Source: a virus. From it: a stretch of DNA of 53,693 nucleotides. A program made the translations under genes and the position numbers. The notes below the pieces were generated by a model. That model was not told the origin of the DNA. It did no database searches and worked only from the letters and a program-made list of their open reading frames with translations. The stretch spans positions 1 through 53,693 of IMG/VR virus record IMGVR_UViG_3300009376_001622; one strand, written 5' to 3'. Below are positions 15,877 through 23,568 of the stretch, in pieces (position 1 is the first letter of the stretch; each line of letters starts with the position of its first letter).

Positions 15877-15909
15877 TATAATAGCTGTGTTGGTTGGGTG
15901 CCAGCTATT
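15877..15909 (+). promoter_or_regulatory. Promoter and inverted repeat upstream of hsp20
   Basis: A TATAAT -10 box lies at 15877-15882. AATAGCTG (15880-15887) overlaps it and is matched by CAGCTATT (15902-15909), an 8-bp perfect inverted repeat with a 14-nt spacer. The repeat may act as an operator, or as a leader hairpin in read-through RNA. Confidence 0.5.
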
Positions 15910-15949
15910 TTAACTAAACAATACAAAATAACTTTGGAGTATTTTAAAA

Positions 15950-16414
15950 ATGAAGATTTTTCCTGTAACCCGATTTGGAACTGAGCTTCCAAGTCCATTT
16001 GATATGGTGTCTACTTTTGACAAGATGTTTGATACCTATTTTAACACTCACCCCGTCACCGGTGAGATTTCGCCTAATGGCAATAGTATTACGACTGTGC
16101 CGCGCGCGAACGTCGTAAAGAAGGATAGCGGATATGTTATCGAGCTTGCAGCTCCTGGATTTTCCCGGGACGAGTTTCACATTGACGTGGAAAGCAACAC
16201 TTTGTCGATTGCAGTAAACACCGAGGACACACAGTCCTATAAGGATAGCCTACAGATGCGTGAGTATCGCTACCAGAACTTTTCTCGTAGTTGGACTCTT
16301 CCCGAGGGTGCAAACATCGAGCGTATTAGCGCAAGCTATGAAGCCGGTATCCTTTATGTTGCCATCCCTGTTGAAGGCGTAAAGGATGCTAAGCGCATCA
16401 TTGCTGTTGAATAA
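15950..16414 (+). CDS. hsp20: Hsp20-family small heat shock protein
   Basis: 154 residues. An N-terminal arm (1-45) precedes an alpha-crystallin domain. Its strands include RANVVKKDSGYVIELAAPGF and FSRSWTLPEGANIERISASY, and the closing strand is AGILYVAIP. It binds unfolding proteins without ATP and forms oligomers. Hsp20 is a hallmark of marine T4-like phages, where it is thought to assist virion assembly. It has its own promoter and terminator, and codon choice leans to CGT, CGC and GTC, consistent with strong expression. Start supported by TTGGAG. Confidence 0.95.
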   Translation: MKIFPVTRFGTELPSPFDMVSTFDKMFDTYFNTHPVTGEISPNGNSITTVPRANVVKKDSGYVIELAAPGFSRDEFHIDVESNTLSIAVNTEDTQSYKDSLQMREYRYQNFSRSWTLPEGANIERISASYEAGILYVAIPVEGVKDAKRIIAVE

Positions 16415-16439
16415 ATTAATAAAACTTCAACAAATATTA

Positions 16440-16466
16440 AAGGCCGGTCAAAAAGACCGGCCTTTT
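16440..16466 (+). terminator. Rho-independent terminator after hsp20
   Basis: AAGGCCGGTC (16440-16449) pairs with GACCGGCCTT (16455-16464) around an A5 loop and ends in TTTT. Confidence 0.9.
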
Positions 16467-16506
16467 CTAATTTCAGGAACATAATTACCACAATGGAGGT
16501 CCAGTT

Positions 16507-17001
16507 ATGAGAATAAACGAAAAAATTTTAAGGGCTTATGTTCGCAGAATTCTGATTGAGCAAGAAGAAAAACCAGACGAAGAGATGGAAATGGAAATGG
16601 GTGGCGAAGAAGGCGGTGAGGAAGAAGCCGAGGAAGGCGGGGCCGAATCTGATGGCATCGACAACGACGCCGACGGAGAGACCGACGAAGAAGGCGAGAC
16701 TGCTGAAGAAAAGGGAGAGGCCGAAGAAGAAGAGGCGCTTGAGGACGAAGGCGAAGACGTCGAAAACAAATCTCAGGCTGTCGAAGAATTAAAGGCTTTC
16801 ATCGAAAACGGTATTCCTCAAATTCCTAATGCACAACTGGATGCCCTTATGGACCAATTTAAGATCCTTGCTCAGCAAGCCGCTGAAGGGAAACTGGCCG
16901 CAAAAGAAGAAGAGATCCAAAAAGATGTAGGGCAGAATGTAGGCGATGACGAGGTAGAGGCTGATGCCGCGGAAGCCGAAGGTGCAGAGGATAAACAATA
17001 A
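16507..17001 (+). CDS. Very acidic protein with tag-like N-terminus
   Basis: 164 residues from ATG 16507 (ATGGAGG upstream). The N-terminus MRINEKILRAYVRRILIEQE is a diverged version of the basic tag. Residues 20-90 are a Glu/Gly/Asp low-complexity tract. Residues about 92-130 are a helical segment (VEELKAFIENGIPQIP) and the tail is acidic again. Basic-tag plus acidic-body proteins resemble prohead core or internal proteins. Its last base overlaps the next tagged gene. Confidence 0.7.
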   Translation: MRINEKILRAYVRRILIEQEEKPDEEMEMEMGGEEGGEEEAEEGGAESDGIDNDADGETDEEGETAEEKGEAEEEEALEDEGEDVENKSQAVEELKAFIENGIPQIPNAQLDALMDQFKILAQQAAEGKLAAKEEEIQKDVGQNVGDDEVEADAAEAEGAEDKQ

Positions 17002-17288
17002 TGAGGATTACTCTACGCCAACTTAGAAGAATTATTCGAGAAGAGATCGGAAGGAATTATCATACCTTGGATACTGATCCCTATACTTGGAAAGACTACG
17101 ATGACGTTCACTACGAAGTCCACCCGAGTATTGCTGAAGATGGATGGTACGCAAGCGTAGAGTGCGTCTCAGATCCATCATTATCTACTGGCGAGCACAA
17201 GTTCGCTGATGAGCAGAGTGCCGAACATTGGGCTAGAATGCAGTCTGAAGAAATCCATCGCCTTACTCTTAATGATCAGGAATCGTAA
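17001..17288 (+). CDS. Tagged small protein, unknown function
   Basis: 95 residues with the tag MRITLRQLRRIIRE followed by Glu. The body is rich in Trp, Tyr, His and Asp (YEVHPSIAEDGWYASVECVS), compact and beta-like. The start overlaps the preceding stop (TAATG), so the two are co-translated. No family is recognised. Confidence 0.8.
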   Translation: MRITLRQLRRIIREEIGRNYHTLDTDPYTWKDYDDVHYEVHPSIAEDGWYASVECVSDPSLSTGEHKFADEQSAEHWARMQSEEIHRLTLNDQES

Positions 17289-17324
17289 AGCATTTGTAAA
17301 GTATTTGTAAAGCATTTGTAAAGC
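17286..17324 (+). repeat. 11-bp tandem direct repeats overlapping a promoter
   Basis: TAAAGCATTTG, TAAAGTATTTG and TAAAGCATTTG follow each other at 17286-17318, with a partial fourth unit (TAAAGC). The first unit begins in the stop codon. The 11-bp period puts each copy on one face of the helix. The last TTGTAA (17316-17321) could serve as the -35 of the -10 at 17340. Confidence 0.7.
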
Positions 17325-17339
17325 CGTAGACATTGTAGC

Positions 17340-17345
17340 TATAAT
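17340..17345 (+). promoter_or_regulatory. TATAAT -10 box
   Basis: TATAAT at 17340-17345 lies 18 bp from TTGTAA (17316-17321), within the 11-bp repeats. Transcription would start near 17352, just before the ribosome-binding site GGGGGG and ATG 17363. Confidence 0.55.
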
Positions 17346-17362
17346 TCTTTTATGGGGGGCTT

Positions 17363-17866
17363 ATGGCCGAATTTAAAAGAAGATGTTTATACAGAGCCAC
17401 TAATAGTATGGGTCAAGATGGACCTGAAATGTTCGAGTCGATGTGGGCTTATTCAGTTCAATATCCTGGAGCTGACCATAGGACGCCTGGTCGATATAGA
17501 ATTCGAATTACAAAAATGACTGGCGCTGAATTTATGGCTTTGATGGGCCAACAAGTTGAAGACGCAGAAGTATCCGTCGAATATTCTATGCAAGCTTTTC
17601 TTGAAAAATGGAGCTCGGAAGGATGGGTCCATGCCCTAGATTGGATAGGTAACCCAGATTCTTCAATGACAGAAATCGAAAACGACTTGAACGAAATGTT
17701 TCAGGCCTTTACTACAGGTGAACCTGTTGGTTCTGATTTCCACGGATCAATCGGTCCACCTGGTCCACCAAAGCCTAGGCCTGTAAAGCCAGAACGGAAA
17801 ACACAAACCCCAGAATTCTCAAAGCCACCGGACTCAGCCGAGCCCGATCCTTTTGAATTTGTTTAA
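17363..17866 (+). CDS. Hypothetical protein with Pro-rich tail
   Basis: 167 residues. Residues 1-125 look like a mixed alpha/beta domain with several Trp (SSEGWVHALDWIGNPDSS). Residues 126-167 are Pro-rich (SIGPPGPPKPRPVKPERK) and probably unstructured. No family is recognised. It has its own promoter with upstream direct repeats and is followed by the first of three identical promoter modules. Confidence 0.65.
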   Translation: MAEFKRRCLYRATNSMGQDGPEMFESMWAYSVQYPGADHRTPGRYRIRITKMTGAEFMALMGQQVEDAEVSVEYSMQAFLEKWSSEGWVHALDWIGNPDSSMTEIENDLNEMFQAFTTGEPVGSDFHGSIGPPGPPKPRPVKPERKTQTPEFSKPPDSAEPDPFEFV

Positions 17867-17877
17867 GCTAAAATAAT

Positions 17878-17934
17878 CCCAAGAAACGTGAACTGAGCCT
17901 CTGGATATGTTATATTATACATGTAAAGAGAAAA
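17878..17934 (+). promoter_or_regulatory. Promoter module, copy 1 of 3
   Basis: CCCAAGAAACGTG is followed, 25 bases from the first A to the T, by TATGTTATATTATACATG and TAAAGAGAAAA. The same parts at the same spacing occur at 18503 and 19771. A -10 of TATATT or similar lies in the AT core. The core is nearly palindromic (ATGT...ACAT). Confidence 0.85.
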
Positions 17935-17950
17935 CAACAGCGGAGTTCAC

Positions 17951-18490
17951 ATGCGTCTCGATATGACAATCCTAAAAGCTGCCAAAGCCCAAATCAGAGA
18001 GGCCCGTGAGAACGGTGAGCTCGACGATTTTGATATCGATACTCCTCGCGAGACAGAAATCCTTGATGAGGATGCTCTGTATGAAGTAAAGAGTGCTAAC
18101 GCCAAAAATCGTCACAATCGTGAATATGATTGGGCTGCAATGCAAGCCCGCGGGAGCGTAGAGGATAAGAAGGCTGCTCGTCGAGAGTTCAGAAAGACGG
18201 CTAGAGCTTTCGGTAATGCACAGCGCGAAGAGGCTGTTGAGAACGATGAAGTCCGCATTGAGTGGAACTACCCAGCAGGAACCCTGGTAACAATCAAGGA
18301 ACCTAATCGAACCAATAACTTTACATGGTACCTGAATGATCTCGGTATCTCTCCCGGAGATACTGGTGTTGTCGTTGAAACAGAAGACTCTCCTTATCGG
18401 GGACGGCAACGAGGCCGACACATCTCTGTTCTTGGTCCTCAGGGCCTTCAGACTTGGGATGCTACATGGCTAACTGTCGAGGGAGAATAA
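17951..18490 (+). CDS. Hypothetical protein driven by the repeated promoter
   Basis: 179 residues from ATG 17951 (CGGAG upstream). The N-terminal 110 residues are charged and helical (KAAKAQIREARENGELDD). The C-terminal 70 residues look like an SH3-type barrel (PAGTLVTIKEPN, GDTGVVVETED, HISVLGPQG). No family is recognised. Codon use avoids AGA and TTA compared with flanking genes, matching the two genes downstream that share its promoter. Confidence 0.75.
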   Translation: MRLDMTILKAAKAQIREARENGELDDFDIDTPRETEILDEDALYEVKSANAKNRHNREYDWAAMQARGSVEDKKAARREFRKTARAFGNAQREEAVENDEVRIEWNYPAGTLVTIKEPNRTNNFTWYLNDLGISPGDTGVVVETEDSPYRGRQRGRHISVLGPQGLQTWDATWLTVEGE

Positions 18491-18502
18491 AAAATTCTTT
18501 TT

Positions 18503-18559
18503 CCCAAGAAACGTGGGAATGCCTCGATAATATGTTATATTATACATGTAAAGAGAAAA
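18503..18559 (+). promoter_or_regulatory. Promoter module, copy 2 of 3
   Basis: CCCAAGAAACGTG at 18503-18515 and TATGTTATATTATACATG at 18531-18548, again 25 bases apart, are followed by TAAAGAGAAAA. The module lies upstream of the AAA+ ATPase gene, with a leader of about 55 bases rich in A and C. Confidence 0.85.
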
Positions 18560-18613
18560 ACAAACCAATAACCTTTTAACCTTTTAAAAAACCAACCAAC
18601 CACGGAGTCCCAA

Positions 18614-19696
18614 ATGGACATCAAAACTTTCAACATCGTCGCCCCCTCTCTTCCCGCAGGAATCGCAATCCTTATGCGTGGACCGACGGGTGTCGGTAAA
18701 TCTCACCTCGGTAAGGCTGTTGCTGATACGCACGGTCTCCCTTTCATCGACGTCCGCGGCTCGACTATGAGCGAAGGTGATGTCGGTGGTTATCCTGACA
18801 TCGAAGGTATGAAGGAATCCGGCGTGATGACCTTCTGCATGCCTTCCTGGTTTGTCAGAGCTTGCAATGAGCCTGTCGTCCTGATGCTCGATGAGCTTAA
18901 CCGCTCGCTGCCTGGTGTTCAGCAGTCTTTCTTCCAGTTGGTCCTTGACCGTGAACTTGGTAATGATAAGAATGGTGTGCCTTATCGGCTGCACCCTGAC
19001 ACTCGCGTCATCGCTGCTGTGAACTTTGGTTCTGAGTATGACGTCAACGAAATGGACCCTGCGCTTCTGCGTAGGTTCTGGGTTGCTGACATTGAGCCTA
19101 CGGCTACTGACTGGATTGATTGGGCTATTGCTCATGACATCGACTCTGTCCTTGTCGACTTCATTCGTCAGAACGAAATGCACCTTCGGGTGGATCCTGC
19201 TTCGGTTGAGCCTGGTACGGTTTGTCCGAATCCTGCCTCTTGGCATCGCGTCGATGAGTGCCTTAAGCACATGGGTATGGCTCCTAGTGAAATCGCAGGT
19301 CAGCCTGCTCCTGGTGGCTTCTATGCTCTTCTGCTTGGTCTCGTTGGAACTGAGGCTGCTATCGCCTTCACTTCCTTCGTTAAGGAATACGAGCGTCAGG
19401 TTAGCGCCGAAGACGTAGTTGATGGTAAGGTTAAGGCTGAAGAAATCGCAAGTCTTCCAAACTCCACCTTGAACGGTGTTATCGACAAGGTCGGTGCACA
19501 CTGCTCTGAGAATGAGTGGAATGCTAAGCAGAGCAAGAACGTTGCCGCATTCGCTAAGGCGCTGCCTGGTGAAATGATGGTTCAAGTCTGGAATGTTGTA
19601 ACCGCGTCTGGTAACATCAAGAACATCCAGAAGCTTCACAAGCTTATGGGTCAAGAAGTTGTCAAGGCTGTTCAGGCTTCCCGCAATCTTAAGTAA
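18614..19696 (+). CDS. MoxR-type AAA+ ATPase
   Basis: 360 residues from ATG 18614 (CGGAG upstream). Walker A is GPTGVGKS (23-30) and Walker B is VLMLDELN (about 89-96); a sensor-like region VIAAVNFGSEYDVNEMDPA follows. This is the MoxR/AAA_5 class, which acts with VWA-domain partners to remodel or insert metal into proteins. The VWA partner is the next gene. It has its own promoter module and its own terminator. Codon choice is strongly biased to CTT, CGT and GGT, suggesting high expression. Long open frames on the other strand are a by-product of that bias. Confidence 0.92.
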   Translation: MDIKTFNIVAPSLPAGIAILMRGPTGVGKSHLGKAVADTHGLPFIDVRGSTMSEGDVGGYPDIEGMKESGVMTFCMPSWFVRACNEPVVLMLDELNRSLPGVQQSFFQLVLDRELGNDKNGVPYRLHPDTRVIAAVNFGSEYDVNEMDPALLRRFWVADIEPTATDWIDWAIAHDIDSVLVDFIRQNEMHLRVDPASVEPGTVCPNPASWHRVDECLKHMGMAPSEIAGQPAPGGFYALLLGLVGTEAAIAFTSFVKEYERQVSAEDVVDGKVKAEEIASLPNSTLNGVIDKVGAHCSENEWNAKQSKNVAAFAKALPGEMMVQVWNVVTASGNIKNIQKLHKLMGQEVVKAVQASRNLK

Positions 19697-19714
19697 CAAC
19701 TGTGGTTGGTTGTT

Positions 19715-19742
19715 GGTGGCCCGGGAAACCGGGTCGCCTTTT
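19715..19742 (+). terminator. Terminator with GNRA loop after the AAA+ gene
   Basis: GGTGGCCCGG (19715-19724) pairs over all ten positions, with two G-U pairs, with CCGGGTCGCC (19729-19738). The loop is GAAA and TTTT follows. It separates the ATPase gene from promoter module 3. Confidence 0.8.
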
Positions 19743-19770
19743 ACTTCCTCCACAAATAAAAAAACATTTT

Positions 19771-19827
19771 CCCAAGAAACGTGAAAACATCTCTACAATA
19801 TGTTATATTATACATGTAAAGAGAAAA
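19771..19827 (+). promoter_or_regulatory. Promoter module, copy 3 of 3
   Basis: CCCAAGAAACGTG at 19771-19783, TATGTTATATTATACATG at 19799-19816 and TAAAGAGAAAA at 19817-19827, with the same 25-base spacing as the other copies. It drives the VWA/metallopeptidase-like gene. Confidence 0.85.
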
Positions 19828-19843
19828 ACAAAGAGGTTTTCGA

Positions 19844-21256
19844 ATGAGTAACAAATCTACCGCCAACGACGCTCTCACCTCCCGCGAAGTGACAGACGCT
19901 GAAGCTGCTGCTTTCAAGCTGGCGCCATACCTCATCAACTTGATGTGGGATGAGCCTTTCTTCGCACGAGTCCTCCGAGGAATCACTAAAATTAAAACCG
20001 ATGCTATTCCAACTGCTGGCGTCCTCGCTAAGGACGGTGAGGTTAAGTTCTGGTGGAATCCAAAGTTTGTTGCTGGTCTCGGAGCCCCGAAGGTTAAAGG
20101 GCTTATCAAGCACGAATGTTACCACCTTGTTTTCGATCACACGACTTCGCGTCGTCGCGATCCTCACATTGTTTGGAACTACGCTACTGACTTGGCAATC
20201 AACTCTTTGATTGATGAGGCTGAACTTCCCGAAGGCGGTCTTATTCCTGGCAAGGCTTTTAAGGAGCTTACCGAAGAGCAACGCACTCAAATGGGCCCGA
20301 AGGCTGCTGAGCGTTACGAAAAGATTAGCGCTAAGATTGCTAGCTTTCCTAAGAACAAGCATTCCGAGTGGTACTTCTCCGAGTTGATGAAGGACCCAGA
20401 AATGAAGGACATGCTCGAGCAATCCCAAGGTATGGGTGGTAAGAGCCTCGAACAAGCCCTCGCTGATGGCGACGTCAAGGTCGACGAGAACGGAAATCTC
20501 GTTGATGGTGATGGAAACCCTGTGACTGTCGTCCCTGGTAACGGTGCCGATGGCGCTGGTATGGATGACCATAGTGGATGGGATCAACTTTCTGATGAAG
20601 AGCGTGAACTCGTTAAGGGTCAGATTAAGCAGGCTATGGAAGCTGCGGTTCGCGAATGTGACAATAAGGGCCAATGGGGTTCGGTTGGTGCTGGTATGCG
20701 AGCGAAGCTTCGTGAAATGATTTCTAAGGAAATCCCTTGGCAATCAGTTCTTAAGCAGTTCTGTGGAATGACTCGCCGAGCGGATCGTTCTTCCTCCATC
20801 CGTAGAATGCATCGCAAGTATCCCGGTATCCATCCCGGAAGCTTCCGCGATTATGTGTCTAGTATCGCAGTTTACGTCGACCAGTCTGGCTCTGTGTCTG
20901 ACAGCGATTTGGAACTCCTGGCTGGTGAGCTCTCAAGCTTGGCCAAGCGAGTTGAGTTCACTCTGTTTAACTTCGATACCGAGGTTGATGAAGCAAGTGA
21001 GCGAGTTCTCAAGAAGGGACGTCCTGTCCGTCTCGAGCGGACTCGCTGTGGCGGTACCGACTTCAAGTGTGTTCAGGTGCACGCAAACAAAAACTCTCAT
21101 CGGTTCGACGGCTACTTGGTCCTCACCGATGGTTATGCGGGTGACCCCGGTATCTCTCGATTGAAGAGAGGTTGGGTTATTACTCCCGATGGCAAGCTCT
21201 GCTTCGATAAGAAGAAGAAGGATTTTCTCATTGCAATGAAAGGCAAGAACAAGTAA
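19844..21256 (+). CDS. DUF2201-like protein: HExxH domain plus VWA
   Basis: 470 residues from ATG 19844. The N-terminal domain carries IKHECYHLVFDH (HExxH at His90) and ATDLAINSLI, as in the putative metallopeptidase part of DUF2201. A charged middle region (about 175-270) is Asp/Gly-rich. The C-terminal VWA-like domain has VDQSGSVSDSD (about 344) and ends in LVLTDGYAG. Such proteins are encoded beside MoxR ATPases and act as their adaptor. It follows the ATPase and shares its promoter type and codon bias, so the two are probably made in step. Confidence 0.88.
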   Translation: MSNKSTANDALTSREVTDAEAAAFKLAPYLINLMWDEPFFARVLRGITKIKTDAIPTAGVLAKDGEVKFWWNPKFVAGLGAPKVKGLIKHECYHLVFDHTTSRRRDPHIVWNYATDLAINSLIDEAELPEGGLIPGKAFKELTEEQRTQMGPKAAERYEKISAKIASFPKNKHSEWYFSELMKDPEMKDMLEQSQGMGGKSLEQALADGDVKVDENGNLVDGDGNPVTVVPGNGADGAGMDDHSGWDQLSDEERELVKGQIKQAMEAAVRECDNKGQWGSVGAGMRAKLREMISKEIPWQSVLKQFCGMTRRADRSSSIRRMHRKYPGIHPGSFRDYVSSIAVYVDQSGSVSDSDLELLAGELSSLAKRVEFTLFNFDTEVDEASERVLKKGRPVRLERTRCGGTDFKCVQVHANKNSHRFDGYLVLTDGYAGDPGISRLKRGWVITPDGKLCFDKKKKDFLIAMKGKNK

Positions 21257-21267
21257 GGAGGTTCGAG

Positions 21268-21534
21268 ATGAGAATTAAGGATGCGATCACCAAAATCGAA
21301 AGATATTGGCAACACTGTGCTGGGCCAGAAATGGTCAAGGAAGCTAAACGGGACCACCAATTGGCTCTTAGGGAGTTGTCTACTAAGGGTTATACTTGGG
21401 GGCTAAAACACCAATTGCCGTTTGAGTTTACGGATTTGTCGTTTACAAAAAACGATTATAAAATTATGCTGAATGTTTTGTTTGGTAAGAGTCAAAAACG
21501 ACGACAAGACTATCAGAAGAAAAATGGAAAATAA
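21268..21534 (+). CDS. Small basic hypothetical protein
   Basis: 88 residues, 11 nt after the VWA gene (AAGGAGG upstream). It is basic, with a Lys/Arg-rich C-terminus (GKSQKRRQDYQKK), and helical. Codon use returns to the AT-rich phage norm, unlike the gene before it. It may be a small partner of the ATPase system or a nucleic-acid binder; no family is recognised. Confidence 0.65.
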   Translation: MRIKDAITKIERYWQHCAGPEMVKEAKRDHQLALRELSTKGYTWGLKHQLPFEFTDLSFTKNDYKIMLNVLFGKSQKRRQDYQKKNGK

Positions 21535-21564
21535 AATTTATTCATACAAAGCATAAAACTTTCG

Positions 21565-21570
21565 TATAAT
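21565..21570 (+). promoter_or_regulatory. TATAAT -10 box with no gene behind it
   Basis: CGTATAATAAAT places a -10 at 21565-21570. The next + strand signal is a terminator about 45 bases beyond the expected start (21577), so a short RNA would be made. Confidence 0.5.
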
Positions 21571-21576
21571 AAATTT

Positions 21577-21661
21577 ATAAAAGTAAAGGTCCTAGACTCC
21601 TTGGTTGGTTGTGGGTTAGGGGCGCGGGTTATTTCGATCTTTCTCCCGCGCCCCCTTTTTT
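21577..21661 (+). ncRNA. Candidate small RNA of about 85 nt
   Basis: Between the -10 at 21565 and the T-run of the terminator lie about 85 bases with no start-stop frame of use. The 5-prime part holds a G/T-rich stretch (CTTGGTTGGTTGTGGG). The 3-prime part is a stable GC hairpin with U8. This is an inference from signals only. Confidence 0.35.
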
Positions 21662-21663
21662 TT
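21619..21663 (+). terminator. Strong rho-independent terminator
   Basis: GGGGCGCGGG (21619-21628) pairs with CCCGCGCCCC (21645-21654) and is followed by eight T residues (21656-21663). It also separates the + genes from the convergent protease gene. Confidence 0.9.
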
Positions 21664-22432
21664 ATTCATTAATTTCGTTTCGGGCCCACAAAAGGAACTC
21701 TTCGAGTTTTACCCACGAGGTGCCAAGACCCACGTGTTTAAACTCAACTAAACCTGCAGTTACAATACCAACTATCTCACCGTTACGATTTACGATAGCT
21801 CCGCCACTGCTGCCAGGAGCAACCGGGATTGTTGTCATCATCGTACCGCCAGGATCTGTCCCTGCGTAATAACCATCAAACAATAGTGGCATTTCTTTCA
21901 CAAATAGTCCTAGTGGACTTGCAGCAAGAAACAATTGGTCTCCTACAACAGGATCCTTTGAAGCTATTTCTAACTCATCTGGAAATTCCACATTTTCGAT
22001 CTGTAGTAAACACAAATCGTTTTCGTGATCAATAGCACGAATATCTGCTTTCCATCCGTCGCCTCTCCAATCATAAGCATAAATTTCAAAATTCTTAAAT
22101 GGACCGGCCATGGCTAAATCTGATGAATCACATACGTGCCCTGCTGTTACAATCTCGGTATATCCGTCATTTTCAATAACAGCACCTGAACCCATTGCTA
22201 CAAACATATTCTTCAGATATTCATACTGCTCTTTTGGAAACTGATCAACAAGTCGCATATCGTCTTTCGGAACAACCTTAATGTGGACAAATGCCTCATA
22301 AGGAAACAGATTATCAGATGCTGTCGGTGGAAGTGGTGGAACTTTCTTAGCACAACACGAAACTAAACCTACGCTACTCAAACTTAGTAAACAAAACAAA
22401 TTAAACCAAAGCAATCTTTTTTTTAAAGACAC
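21662..22432 (-). CDS. Trypsin-like serine protease lipoprotein
   Basis: 256 residues from GTG 22430-22432, with GGAGGAGGG upstream. The signal peptide ends in a perfect lipobox LVSC (Cys26). The catalytic triad of the DegP/trypsin class is complete: His99 in TAGHVC, Asp139 in HENDLCLL and Ser209 in APGSSGGAIV. No PDZ domain follows, so it is smaller than DegP. It should sit in the envelope, tethered by lipid. With the thioredoxin-like, VWA and metzincin genes it forms a set of exported proteins that look host-derived. Confidence 0.92.
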   Translation of the reverse strand: MSLKKRLLWFNLFCLLSLSSVGLVSCCAKKVPPLPPTASDNLFPYEAFVHIKVVPKDDMRLVDQFPKEQYEYLKNMFVAMGSGAVIENDGYTEIVTAGHVCDSSDLAMAGPFKNFEIYAYDWRGDGWKADIRAIDHENDLCLLQIENVEFPDELEIASKDPVVGDQLFLAASPLGLFVKEMPLLFDGYYAGTDPGGTMMTTIPVAPGSSGGAIVNRNGEIVGIVTAGLVEFKHVGLGTSWVKLEEFLLWARNEINE

Positions 22433-22514
22433 ATCAAGCCCTCCTCCCCGCGGGGGACAAAATACAATTCCCCAAATTTAAGTATAATGTTTTTGACCTC
22501 ATCGGAGACTAATC

Positions 22515-23291
22515 GTGATAATTTTATTTGATATGGATGGAACTTTAACGCCTTCGCGCAAACTAATGAGTCATGGCATGGCAAAAAAGATCGGAGAACT
22601 ATCAAGAAAATTTGATGTAGGAATTGTTACGGGCAGTGGATTAAACTACATTTTAGAACAGTGTAGCATTTTGAAAGAGACTTTCGAAATCGATTGGGAA
22701 AGAATTTATCTTCTCCCGTGTAATGGAACTCAGCTATACCGAATGAATAAAGGAGAGCCAGTACAGGTTTTTTCTGCCGATATGAAAGAAACTATTGGTG
22801 AAGACGTGTATAAATCTCTGGTTGCAAAATTGTGTTACGAACAAACAGTGTTTAGTTCCAATTTAGGTGACCTCAGTATCTTCGGAACATTCATTCAGTA
22901 TAGGAAATCATTACTAAATTGGTGCCCTATTGGAAGAGATTCTGATTATGATACAAACGCTCGAGAAAAATTTGTAAATTTTGATAGAAATACTGGTTTT
23001 CGATTGAACGCATTAAGCGACCTTGAGAATTATTTTGAAAAAAATAGTATAGAAGGATTAACGATCGTGCTCGGAGGCGATACAAGTTTTGATATCTACC
23101 CAAACGGTTGGGATAAGACATACGCGCTAAAGCACTTCAGCACTAAAGATAAAATTGTTTTTGTTGGAGATCGATGTCAAAATAACGGAAACGATCAAAC
23201 TATTTATGAAGCATGCTTACCAGACGCTTATGAAACGACAGGGCCAGATAACACCATTGAACTTATTCAGCAGTTTTTAGATGAGTCGTAA
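22515..23291 (+). CDS. Eukaryote-type phosphomannomutase (HAD fold)
   Basis: 258 residues from GTG 22515 (GGAG upstream). The nucleophile motif is FDMDGTLT (Asp6, Asp8). The family-specific parts are present: WCPIGRDSDYD, GGDTSFDIYPNGWDKTYALK, and FVGDRCQNNGNDQTIYE. These match the PMM1/PMM2 family rather than the unrelated bacterial ManB type. It interconverts mannose 6- and 1-phosphate, the step before GDP-mannose. The mannose-6-phosphate isomerase-like cupin at 30650 could supply substrate. It overlaps the next gene by 11 nt. Confidence 0.88.
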   Translation: MIILFDMDGTLTPSRKLMSHGMAKKIGELSRKFDVGIVTGSGLNYILEQCSILKETFEIDWERIYLLPCNGTQLYRMNKGEPVQVFSADMKETIGEDVYKSLVAKLCYEQTVFSSNLGDLSIFGTFIQYRKSLLNWCPIGRDSDYDTNAREKFVNFDRNTGFRLNALSDLENYFEKNSIEGLTIVLGGDTSFDIYPNGWDKTYALKHFSTKDKIVFVGDRCQNNGNDQTIYEACLPDAYETTGPDNTIELIQQFLDES

Positions 23292-23568
23292 GAAAGAGAA
23301 GATATCAAAACAAGAAATAATAGAAAAAATCGATGAAATCTGTATAGACCAGATCGGGGAAGAATACAGGGCGATACTCGAAAGCGACGATGGCGGGTTT
23401 CATGTTTCGGTTTACTTTGAAGAAAAGTGCCCAGAACTAGCTAAAAAAATATTCCACGGAAATTTTTTTGGATGGCGAACAATTATGATAATAGTGCCCA
23501 AAGGGTATTTAGAAGTGTTTCATCCAATTAAGCCAAAAGATGATTTTGATGAAATTCAAGAGTGGTGA
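23281..23568 (+). CDS. Hypothetical protein
   Basis: 95 residues overlapping the phosphomannomutase end. The N-terminus is basic (SRKKEKISKQEIIEKID), and an alpha/beta part has aromatic residues (FHGNFFGWRTIMIIVPKGY). No family is recognised. It overlaps the following SH3-like gene by about 20 nt. Confidence 0.6.
   Translation: MSRKKEKISKQEIIEKIDEICIDQIGEEYRAILESDDGGFHVSVYFEEKCPELAKKIFHGNFFGWRTIMIIVPKGYLEVFHPIKPKDDFDEIQEW

Noticed and set aside
17286-17324. Replication origin (iterons) or CRISPR
   Set aside because: The 11-bp repeats are directly tandem with no spacers, few in number and lead into a promoter; a regulatory role is simpler.
18584-20743. Long open frames on the minus strand (389 and 311 codons) opposite the ATPase and VWA genes
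   Set aside because: They mirror the strong codon bias of the + genes, have no ribosome sites, and their products are low-similarity Ser/Arg/Leu-rich sequences without domains.
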